Of a stretch of DNA of 11,324 nt, positions 6,199-11,324 are shown in pieces. The first letter of the stretch is position 1, and each line of letters opens with the position of its first letter. This stretch comes from Nitrospirota bacterium. Its GTDB lineage: Bacteria; Nitrospirota_A; Leptospirillia; Leptospirillales; Leptospirillaceae. Made by a program: the position numbers and the translations under genes. The stretch lies in contig JAKBPM010000034.1 of the NCBI GenBank assembly GCA_021829515.1, forward strand, positions 1-11,324, given 5' to 3'. Under the pieces are notes generated by a model. It was not told where the DNA came from, did no database searches, and saw only the letters and a program-made list of their open reading frames with translations.

Positions 6199-7298
6199 CA
6201 GAGTGGATTTTCCAATTCGTCCCATGCACAAAGAACAGAGTTTACGTCTATGGATTTCATGCACTGATTGTCGGGACAGAGCGATGAAAAGCTCTGGCAC
6301 GGACTGCAGGCCAAACCTTTCCGGACCATTCCCCCGGAGAATGGTCGATAACTCACATGATCTCCGGGTCCAAAAAGGACAAGCGCCTTTTTTCCGATGG
6401 ACTGGGTCAGGTGAAGAGGGCCGGAATCATTGCCGATCGCACCGGTCGACAAGGAAATGATTCCCTTTAAGGTATTCAGGTCATTCTGAACGATTCCCCT
6501 GAATCGGGAAAGATAAACTCCAGGCAAAGCCTCCAGTCCCCGAACGACGGATCCCACAGCATCGGAATCATTCTTTCCACCCAGAACCAGCAAGGGAAAC
6601 CCCTTTCGCAAAAGCTCGAAGCCCAATTCGACATATCGGTCTGCCGGCCAGTTTTTTGTGGGGGATCCCGATCCCGGGAAAAGGATCATGAATTCTCCAG
6701 CGTATTTTTCTCCAAAGCTTCCAAGAAGACTCCGGGCAGACAAATCATTCTCCGGGGTCACGACAAATCTGGGGAGATTGCGCTGGGTTTTAAAACCGAG
6801 ACGACTCATGACATGAAGGATCTGATCCGTCAGATGGGTCAATTGATTGGGAACGACAATCTGATCCGTATAGACAACGTGGTCGATCAAGAGATTTTTG
6901 TGGTCGGCCGTACCAACCCTTCTTCCCGCTCCGCTTGCGAACACCAAGGATCTCGAACGGGGCCCACGGGAGAAAAGGTCAACAGCCACATCGTACGATG
7001 CGCTCCGGATCTCCCGAAGAAAAGATCCGTATCGCTGGTAATAGTCAAAAGACGATTCATTTTTCTCTTGATTGCGCCTGGGGAGAGAAAGCACCCGGGT
7101 CAAATCCGGCTCTTCATCGAAGAGCGAAGAATACGCCGCTTCCATGACATAGTCGATGCGAGCATCGGGACAGGAGTCCCTGACAGCGGAAATGGCCGGC
7201 TGTGTCAGGACCATATCACCAAATGCCCGCAAGCCGACCAACAGAACGTTCTTTTTTTTGGTATTCTCCAACCTGCTCAGCAAAGGGGGGGTGATCAC
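6198..7298 (-). CDS. Glycosyltransferase family 9 (heptosyltransferase-like), second in the operon
   Basis: GT9 heptosyltransferase-like enzyme of LPS core assembly, 366 residues. Seen: NVLLVGLRAFGDMVLTQPAISAV (17-39), ILFPGSGSPTKNWPADRY (205-222), GAIGNDSGPLHLTQSIG (287-302) and a cysteine tetrad C331-x2-C334-x6-C341-x4-C346 in the C-terminal lobe. The FPGSGSPTKNWP form resembles heptosyltransferase III/WaaQ-like members more than WaaF, but I cannot assign the linkage. It starts at GTG 7298, overlapping the upstream TGA as GTGA; no clear ribosome binding site precedes it, so translation is probably coupled to the small zinc-ribbon gene. The first 17 codons contain a C7 run (coding strand, 7291-7285) and an A8 run (7259-7252), unusual in the rest of the operon and prone to slippage. 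Confidence 0.88.
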   Translation of the reverse strand: MITPPLLSRLENTKKKNVLLVGLRAFGDMVLTQPAISAVRDSCPDARIDYVMEAAYSSLFDEEPDLTRVLSLPRRNQEKNESSFDYYQRYGSFLREIRSASYDVAVDLFSRGPRSRSLVFASGAGRRVGTADHKNLLIDHVVYTDQIVVPNQLTHLTDQILHVMSRLGFKTQRNLPRFVVTPENDLSARSLLGSFGEKYAGEFMILFPGSGSPTKNWPADRYVELGFELLRKGFPLLVLGGKNDSDAVGSVVRGLEALPGVYLSRFRGIVQNDLNTLKGIISLSTGAIGNDSGPLHLTQSIGKKALVLFGPGDHVSYRPFSGGMVRKGLACSPCQSFSSLCPDNQCMKSIDVNSVLCAWDELENPL

Positions 7299-7480
7299 GG
7301 AGAAGAATGGTCACCCTTCGCATGAGCTTCTTCAATCAGCATGATGGGAATATCTTCCCTGATCGGATAGACCAGCTGGCAACTCTCGCAGACAAGCCCG
7401 GGCGGAGAGGTTTCCTCAATCAAATCCCCCTTGCACTTGGGGCAGACGAGAATGGACTTTAAAAACGGATCAAGAGCCAT
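7295..7480 (-). CDS. Trm112/YcaR-like small zinc-ribbon protein (UPF0434)
   Basis: A 61-residue protein of the Trm112/UPF0434 family (E. coli YcaR type). Seen: LKSILVCPKCKGDL (7-20), LVCESCQLVYPIREDIPIML (29-48) and the four putative zinc ligands C13, C16, C31 and C34. The biochemical role of bacterial YcaR-like proteins is poorly defined; in E. coli ycaR lies between the LPS genes lpxK and kdsB, and here it again lies among LPS genes. The ATG 7480 start has AAAGGAA a few bases upstream; a longer frame to 7699 reads through the gmhB coding region and was rejected. The stop overlaps the GTG of the next heptosyltransferase gene. The C-terminal tail (EEAHAKGDHSSP) looks disordered. Confidence 0.88.
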   Translation of the reverse strand: MALDPFLKSILVCPKCKGDLIEETSPPGLVCESCQLVYPIREDIPIMLIEEAHAKGDHSSP

Positions 7481-7519
7481 GATGTTCCTTTCGACTTCAA
7501 ACAAGAGTGAATTTCTGTC

Positions 7520-7541
7520 GCCCCAATTTTCACATTTGGGC
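7520..7541 (-). other. Hairpin in the gmhB to zinc-ribbon-gene spacer
   Basis: The 73-base spacer between the gmhB stop and ATG 7480 is the only real gap inside the operon. On the minus strand it carries GCCCAA (7541-7536) and TTGGGGC (7526-7520), able to pair with one bulged G across a 9-base loop. No T-run follows, so it is not an intrinsic terminator. It could be an mRNA-processing or stability element, or chance. Confidence 0.25.
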
Positions 7542-7553
7542 AAGTCTAAAAAC

Positions 7554-8114
7554 CTACTCCAGCAATTCGGTATCTGACAGAAAGAGGTTGACCGCCTCCT
7601 CGAAGGAGGATACTCGAAAGGCGAGATCATCCCTCTTTCCTGCTTCTTGGGGAAGTATCCAGAAATTATGACATCCCAAAGACTTCCCCGCAAGAACATC
7701 CCCTTCTGAATCCCCCACCATCATCGAAGATCCGGGATCCCCATGAAAAACTTCCAAAGCCTCTTCCAGCATTCCCGGAAGAGGCTTCCTGCAACCACAA
7801 GAAACCCGGTAACGATCCACGGAAGCCTCCCTGAAATGGGGGCAATAGAAGAATCCATCGAGATGAGCTCCTTCTTTTTTGAGGATTCCGTTCATATAAG
7901 AGTGTGTTTCCCGGACAAAATCCTCTCCAAAATATCCTCTGGCCACTCCGGACTGATTGGTGACCACCACAACCGGAATCTTCAAGGAATTGAGCCTTCT
8001 GATGGATGAAAGAACCCCCGGAAGAAATTCAACATCGGACAGTTTTGACAAGTATGGAATATGCCGGATCAGGGTGCCATCCCTGTCGGCAAGAACGATG
8101 GGCCTTTTTTTCAA
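7554..8114 (-). CDS. gmhB: D-glycero-D-manno-heptose 1,7-bisphosphate 7-phosphatase (GmhB)
   Basis: HAD-superfamily phosphatase that removes the 7-phosphate from heptose 1,7-bisphosphate during ADP-heptose synthesis in the cytoplasm. It has 186 residues, normal for GmhB. Seen: ADRDGTL (9-15, with D10 the nucleophile and D12 the acid/base), VVTNQSGVARG (50-60, T52 as motif II), C91-P-H93...C106-G-C108 (the zinc site), RKPLPGML (109-116, K110 as motif III) and MVGDSEGDV (132-140, D135 and D139 as motif IV). The spacing matches E. coli GmhB closely. It starts at TTG 8114, overlapping the waaF TGA as TTGA, with GAGGT (8128-8124) nine bases upstream. The related histidinol-phosphatase and D,D-heptose phosphatase activities share this fold; the waaF neighbour supports GmhB. 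The other ADP-heptose genes (gmhA, hldE, hldD) are not in the window. Confidence 0.92.
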   Translation of the reverse strand: MKKRPIVLADRDGTLIRHIPYLSKLSDVEFLPGVLSSIRRLNSLKIPVVVVTNQSGVARGYFGEDFVRETHSYMNGILKKEGAHLDGFFYCPHFREASVDRYRVSCGCRKPLPGMLEEALEVFHGDPGSSMMVGDSEGDVLAGKSLGCHNFWILPQEAGKRDDLAFRVSSFEEAVNLFLSDTELLE

Positions 8115-9175
8115 GTGTTCATGACCTCACTTCCTGAACTCTCCAATTCTGATGCTGTCACTCCCTGTTCTTTTTGCATCCGGATTCTCCGCAGATCCTC
8201 AAAAATGGGACCATGTGCAATTTCCCAAGTCAGACCGGTCATGCACCTGTGATCGATGGGACATTCCCGGAGAAGGCACGGAGCACAAGTCACATGATGG
8301 CTCAGAACTCGTATTTTTCCACCCAATGGCCCTGTCGCTACAGGGTCGGTGGGACCAAAAAATACCGTCCCGGGTAGACCAAGAGCCGCACCCATATGCA
8401 TCATTCCCGAATCGTTTGTCAAAAGATAATCGCATCCGGATAGGATCGCAAGACTATCTGAAAGAGCGGTTTTTCCCTGAAGAGCCACGACCTTCTCTTT
8501 CGGAAGCGCCTGTTCGAGCACATCCGCTTTTTCACGATCCTTCCCCCCGGAAAAAAGGATGATCCGAATACTGGGATAATCGATCAGCAAACGGGAAAGA
8601 AGGGAGATGAAATAGGAGGATGGCCAGGTCTTGGCGCTTCCAAAAAAAGCACCGGGATTGACCGCAAGAAGAATCTCTCGACCATCAAGAGCTCCCAAAT
8701 GGCGAGCCATCGCATCCCTTCTGCGGGAATCCGGGACAACAAGCTTCGGAGGGTTAAAGGAGAGGTCGTGAAAAACAGACTGCACCATCTCCTGATAGTA
8801 AGTAACCTGATGGAAATGATGGTTGGCCCATGCAGGATAATTCAGCCGGCGGCTGAGAAAAAAAGATCTCCCCTCATGGGCGTAGCCGATTCTCTCCTTG
8901 CAGGGAATTCGCCAGAGTTCATAGGCGGAGCGAAACGAAAGGGGAAAACAAAACCCCAAATCAAAAGGAATCTTCGATGAAATATTGGTGGGGTTATAGG
9001 ACACCACATCCGAGAATTCGGACAAGAGAGCTGTAATGGGTTCCGGACCCATTACAGAGATTTGAATACTCTGATAGCGTGATCGTATCGCCTGGATAGA
9101 GGATAGGGAAACAATTGCATCCCCTATCCAGTTGGGGATTCTTATAATGATCCGATCAATCCTTTCAGATTTCAA
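8111..9175 (-). CDS. waaF: ADP-heptose:LPS heptosyltransferase II (WaaF)
   Basis: GT9 enzyme that adds the second heptose of the LPS inner core from ADP-heptose, at the cytoplasmic side of the inner membrane. It has 354 residues, normal for WaaF. Seen: RIPNWIGDAIVSLSSIQAI (12-30; the NWIGD loop is typical of WaaF), LAVNPGAFFGSAKTWP (170-185), LLTNDSGMMHMGAALG (251-266), FFGPTDPVATGP (272-283) and CAPCLLRECPIDHRCM (C297, C300, C305, C311), the WaaF signature cysteine segment. The start is TTG 9175 with GGGGAAG (9184-9178) close upstream; no ATG is available nearby in frame. It is the first well-supported gene of the LPS-core operon, and its stop overlaps the gmhB start. Among the three GT9 genes here this is the one I can name with confidence. 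Confidence 0.9.
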   Translation of the reverse strand: MKSERIDRIIIRIPNWIGDAIVSLSSIQAIRSRYQSIQISVMGPEPITALLSEFSDVVSYNPTNISSKIPFDLGFCFPLSFRSAYELWRIPCKERIGYAHEGRSFFLSRRLNYPAWANHHFHQVTYYQEMVQSVFHDLSFNPPKLVVPDSRRRDAMARHLGALDGREILLAVNPGAFFGSAKTWPSSYFISLLSRLLIDYPSIRIILFSGGKDREKADVLEQALPKEKVVALQGKTALSDSLAILSGCDYLLTNDSGMMHMGAALGLPGTVFFGPTDPVATGPLGGKIRVLSHHVTCAPCLLRECPIDHRCMTGLTWEIAHGPIFEDLRRIRMQKEQGVTASELESSGSEVMNT

Positions 9176-9323
9176 AACTTCCCCGGATCTTTGACCTGTT
9201 TCTCATTAGTTGATTTAAAAAAATTTGGCACCTATTCAGGGGTATGGCTTCGTCTCTTCTATCAGGATGAAGACGAACAAGGTAAATGAGATAAAAACTC
9301 ATGGAGCAACAAGGCGCTTTCAT
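9165..9323 (-). CDS. Possible small protein (52 residues) upstream of waaF
   Basis: Unrecognised. A 52-residue frame starts at ATG 9323 with a good ribosome binding site (AAGGAAGG, 9336-9329) five bases upstream. It ends at TGA 9167-9165, overlapping the waaF start by 11 bases. The product has a short hydrophobic stretch (FYLIYLV) and a basic C-terminal half, with no motif I know. It could be a small coupled protein, a leader peptide controlling waaF, or a chance frame; length alone cannot separate these. The strong ribosome binding site and the overlap with waaF are the only support. Confidence 0.28.
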   Translation of the reverse strand: MKAPCCSMSFYLIYLVRLHPDRRDEAIPLNRCQIFLNQLMRNRSKIRGSFEI

Positions 9324-9403
9324 CGGGACCTTCCTTAGAGATCGAGTGAATCCAAATAAAGCAAGGAATGGTCATGATCAAGATCGGTCAAAGCCTTCTA
9401 GTT
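9176..9403 (-). other. 228-base spacer between the family 2 glycosyltransferases and waaF
   Basis: The longest stretch without a well-supported gene. It holds the possible 52-residue frame, a second overlapping frame of 37 residues (9375-9262), and an inverted repeat with 7-bp arms and a 15-base loop (TTCGTCT at 9249-9255, AGACGAA at 9271-9277). An A/T-rich block of three A, seven T and three A is also present (minus strand, about 9226-9214). A weak promoter-like pair (TGCCAA, 16 bases, TAATGA) overlaps that block about 25-50 bases before waaF; the match to consensus is poor. This is the likeliest place for the promoter of the waaF operon. No terminator with a T-run was found after the glycosyltransferase gene ending at 9404. 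Confidence 0.35.
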
Positions 9404-10441
9404 TCATTCGAGAGAAAAAAGATTCCTCGCCCACTCGACTGATACAAACGAAGGAAGCGTCGCATCGATTGGGCCCTTGATTCCAAAAGCTCTCGGATAG
9501 AAAGGACGAAAGAGATTCACCCGGATGATAGATTCCCAGTTTTGGAAATCGAGGAGATTCGATTCAAATGATTTCCCAATCAGAAATTTTCCAACTGCTT
9601 CTCCATCCTTGTAGGTTAGGAGCTTTATCCCTGACTCCCTCAGCCATCTCGACTTAAGTTTCTCAAAACGAGAGCGGGAATCCTTGTTTCCTCTTTGATA
9701 ATATTTTTCTTTGAGCTTGGAGAAAAGAACATCATGGTTGACAATCACTCCAATATCAAAGATACGTCGTATTCCATCTGCAGGAGTATGAACTCTATAC
9801 TCGACTAATGGCTGAGGAACAATTGCAACCTTCCCCATTTCATACATTCTAAAGGCAAAATCCGTATCTTCTTGCCAAATAGGATCAAACTTTTTATCAA
9901 ACAGCCCGATTTTTTTGGCATCTGATGCCCGAAAAAAGAATGTTGAAGTCAAGGGCTCATAAAATGGATCCGATATCCAACGTGGAGTTTTATCAAATAA
10001 AATCTTTCCCCATCGGGGAACAGACGGTTTATTGTTTCTCCCGACAACAGTTCTTCCATCGGAAGAGATCTCATCGAACCAAGCTCCAACAAATGAGACA
10101 TCGTTGTTGTTTTCAATCATGGAAATTTGCATCTTAAGCCGATCAGGTCTCATTCGATCGTCACTGTCAAGGAGTGCTATATATTCTCCGCGGCTTTCAT
10201 TGATCCCACGATTTCTTGCAGAAACAGCTCCTTTGTTTTCCTCCTTGACAATTCGAATGCGTTCAGGATTTTTGTTCTTCCATTCCTTTGCGACATTCAA
10301 GGTCGACTCTGTCGCATGATTATCGACGAGAACCACTTCGAAATCTTGAAAACTCTGGAGAAAAACGGACGTTAAAGCTTCATCAAGTTCCTTGTCGTAG
10401 CGGGTCATAGGGATAACAACGGAAATCTTGGGGTAAGTCAT
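9404..10441 (-). CDS. Glycosyltransferase family 2 (GT-A fold)
   Basis: Inverting glycosyltransferase of family 2, probably adding a sugar to an outer-core or surface glycan; donor and acceptor unknown. It has 345 residues from ATG 10441. Seen: KISVVIPMTRYDKELDEALTSVFLQSFQDFEVVLVDN (5-41, nucleotide-binding start), GAVSARNRGINESRGEYIALLDSDD (71-95, ending in the DxD-type metal motif) and PIWQEDTDFAFRMYEMG (187-203, the ED catalytic-base region). A 120-residue C-terminal extension follows, with EKYY, SRWLRE and an aromatic-rich end. It lacks membrane segments. A longer frame to 10555 would overlap the preceding gene and adds residues before the family start, so ATG 10441 is used; its own ribosome binding site is poor. 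The extension is shared with the next gene upstream, a clear paralogue. GC content is lower than in the waaF operon (23 of 60 at 9661-9720). Confidence 0.85.
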   Translation of the reverse strand: MTYPKISVVIPMTRYDKELDEALTSVFLQSFQDFEVVLVDNHATESTLNVAKEWKNKNPERIRIVKEENKGAVSARNRGINESRGEYIALLDSDDRMRPDRLKMQISMIENNNDVSFVGAWFDEISSDGRTVVGRNNKPSVPRWGKILFDKTPRWISDPFYEPLTSTFFFRASDAKKIGLFDKKFDPIWQEDTDFAFRMYEMGKVAIVPQPLVEYRVHTPADGIRRIFDIGVIVNHDVLFSKLKEKYYQRGNKDSRSRFEKLKSRWLRESGIKLLTYKDGEAVGKFLIGKSFESNLLDFQNWESIIRVNLFRPFYPRAFGIKGPIDATLPSFVSVEWARNLFSLE

Positions 10442-10479
10442 TTGGCATAATCCGTCGCATTCAGCGAAAATGGTTTCAT
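10438..10479 (-). CDS. Possible 13-residue upstream open reading frame
   Basis: In the 64-base spacer before the complete family 2 gene, ATG 10479 follows GGAGA (10493-10489) by nine bases. It encodes MKPFSLNATDYAK and stops at a TGA that overlaps the glycosyltransferase ATG (ATGA). Since that ATG lacks a good ribosome binding site, this leader could supply ribosomes by coupling. It is tiny and may be coincidence. Confidence 0.25.
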   Translation of the reverse strand: MKPFSLNATDYAK

Positions 10480-10505
10480 GGGTGCAAATCTCCAGGAATT
10501 GTTCA

Positions 10506-11324
10506 TCAATCTTCAGGAAGACAAAAAAATCCTTTAAAAATTTCAGGGTCTGCAATATCTGACAGGAGCTCAGGGGAATATTCTTGGCATTTAAGAGATC
10601 TAAGGAAACTTGTATTTGGCAAATATGATCGAAGGTACCATTTCCAGTTCTTTAGGTCTGTTGGGCAACTTTTCATGGCTCTTTGAAGCAGAGCCCTCCC
10701 AATTTGTTTGCCGTCCCGATATTTAAATACTTCAAAGGAAAGCTCACGAAGCCATTGAGACTTAATCTTTTTAAATTTAATTATGTTCCCATAATCCTTA
10801 TTACGATAATACTTTTCAACCAGGATTGAAAAAAAGAGATCCTGATTAAAGAATCGTTGAATTCCGCTTGAAATTCCAGCTCGTTTTTTCCTAAGGAAAT
10901 CTCGAGAAGGAAGGCGATATGCACCCAAAGATTCAGGTATAAAGAAAAAAGGACCAGACTCCCACATTCTGAGAAGAAATTCTGTATCCTCTAACCATAT
11001 TGGATTAAACCGTTCATCAAACAGGCCAATCTTGACTGCATGCTCTTTCTTAAATAGCATAACCGATGGCATTGGTTCTGCTAATGGATCACTTAAGTAT
11101 CTAGTCTGATCTCCTAATAAAATTTTTGACCAATAACTGGGGGAATCTGCCTTATTTTTTTCCACAACGGTTTGACCGTCAAACTCAACAAAATCTAATG
11201 CCCCATAAACTAATACTATATCAGGGTTGCTCTCAAACGCTAATATTTGCTTAAACAGCCTATCTGGATACATTTTGTCATCATCATCCAACAGCGCAAT
11301 ATATACCCCTCTTCCCTCAAGAAT
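10506..11324 (-). CDS. Glycosyltransferase family 2, N-terminus beyond the window edge
   Basis: The frame is open to the last base and gives 272 residues; by alignment with the neighbouring paralogue about 80 N-terminal residues are missing. Seen: RGVYIALLDDDDKMYPDRL (the DxD-type metal motif, 11308-11252), KIGLFDERFNPIWLEDTEFLLRMW (ED catalytic-base region) and a C-terminal extension with EKYY, SQWLRE and YRDGKQIG matching the same positions in the next gene. The first 20 alignable residues around the metal motif agree at 15 positions by my count, so the two genes arose by duplication but have diverged. TTG 11291 lies inside the conserved region and is not the start. The region is strongly AT-rich (18 of 60 GC at 10801-10860, 20 of 60 at 11101-11160), which suggests acquisition from elsewhere. 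Confidence 0.85.
   Translation of the reverse strand: MLEGRGVYIALLDDDDKMYPDRLFKQILAFESNPDIVLVYGALDFVEFDGQTVVEKNKADSPSYWSKILLGDQTRYLSDPLAEPMPSVMLFKKEHAVKIGLFDERFNPIWLEDTEFLLRMWESGPFFFIPESLGAYRLPSRDFLRKKRAGISSGIQRFFNQDLFFSILVEKYYRNKDYGNIIKFKKIKSQWLRELSFEVFKYRDGKQIGRALLQRAMKSCPTDLKNWKWYLRSYLPNTSFLRSLKCQEYSPELLSDIADPEIFKGFFCLPED

Noticed and set aside
6813..7325. 170-codon plus-strand frame opposite a heptosyltransferase gene
   Set aside because: Antisense to a gene with intact GT9 motifs; no domain and no ribosome binding site supporting it.
9262..9375. 37-residue minus-strand frame (start MTIPCFIWIHS) in the spacer before waaF
   Set aside because: It faintly recalls a glycosyltransferase N-terminus, but it has no ribosome binding site, is very short and overlaps the better-initiated 52-residue frame; not enough to call a gene or pseudogene.
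11274..11288. DDDDK, identical to an enterokinase cleavage site
   Set aside because: It is simply the acidic DxD-type metal-binding motif of the family 2 glycosyltransferase.
1..11324. CRISPR arrays, tRNA or rRNA genes, insertion sequences, prophage genes
   Set aside because: Reading both strands gave no regularly spaced repeats, no cloverleaf with a recognisable T-loop, and no transposase, integrase or phage motif in any frame.

Overview
The window looks like chromosomal DNA of a Gram-negative bacterium: it carries heptose-type lipopolysaccharide (LPS) inner-core genes (waaF, gmhB, further family 9 glycosyltransferases). Gene density, frequent TTG/GTG starts and roughly 50% GC in most of the window would fit a Nitrospirota member such as Leptospirillum, but that is an impression; no marker gene here proves it. 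The right end (about 9.4-11.3 kb) is clearly more AT-rich.

Layout. Plus strand, 1-2871: the 3' part of bioA (biotin synthesis), a secreted DUF4412-like protein, and a diacylglycerol/lipid-kinase-family gene whose TTG start overlaps the preceding stop codon. A hairpin that looks like an intrinsic terminator sits inside the first codons of the kinase gene. Minus strand, 11324-2902: everything else, read right to left. First come two tandem, divergent family 2 glycosyltransferases (the first cut by the window edge). A 228-base spacer with no well-supported gene follows. Then comes a compact LPS-core operon: waaF, gmhB, a 61-residue Trm112/YcaR-like zinc-ribbon protein, two more heptosyltransferase-like family 9 enzymes, a NodB-type polysaccharide deacetylase and a family 4 glycosyltransferase. 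A short DUF433 antitoxin-like gene without a visible toxin partner closes the strand and meets the lipid kinase gene tail to tail.

How the genes fit together (inference). GmhB dephosphorylates heptose bisphosphate on the way to ADP-heptose. WaaF and the two other family 9 enzymes would add heptoses or related sugars from such donors to the inner core. The family 4 and family 2 enzymes would extend the core or an outer glycan, and the deacetylase would trim an N-acetyl sugar. Five of the six junctions in this operon are stop/start overlaps of 1-4 bases, which suggests translational coupling and fixed stoichiometry.

I found no CRISPR array, tRNA, rRNA, insertion sequence or unmistakably new system. 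The points most worth a second look are the terminator-like hairpin inside the kinase gene start, the orphan DUF433 gene with an inverted repeat in its leader, the AT-rich duplicated glycosyltransferases, and the homopolymer tracts at the start of one heptosyltransferase.
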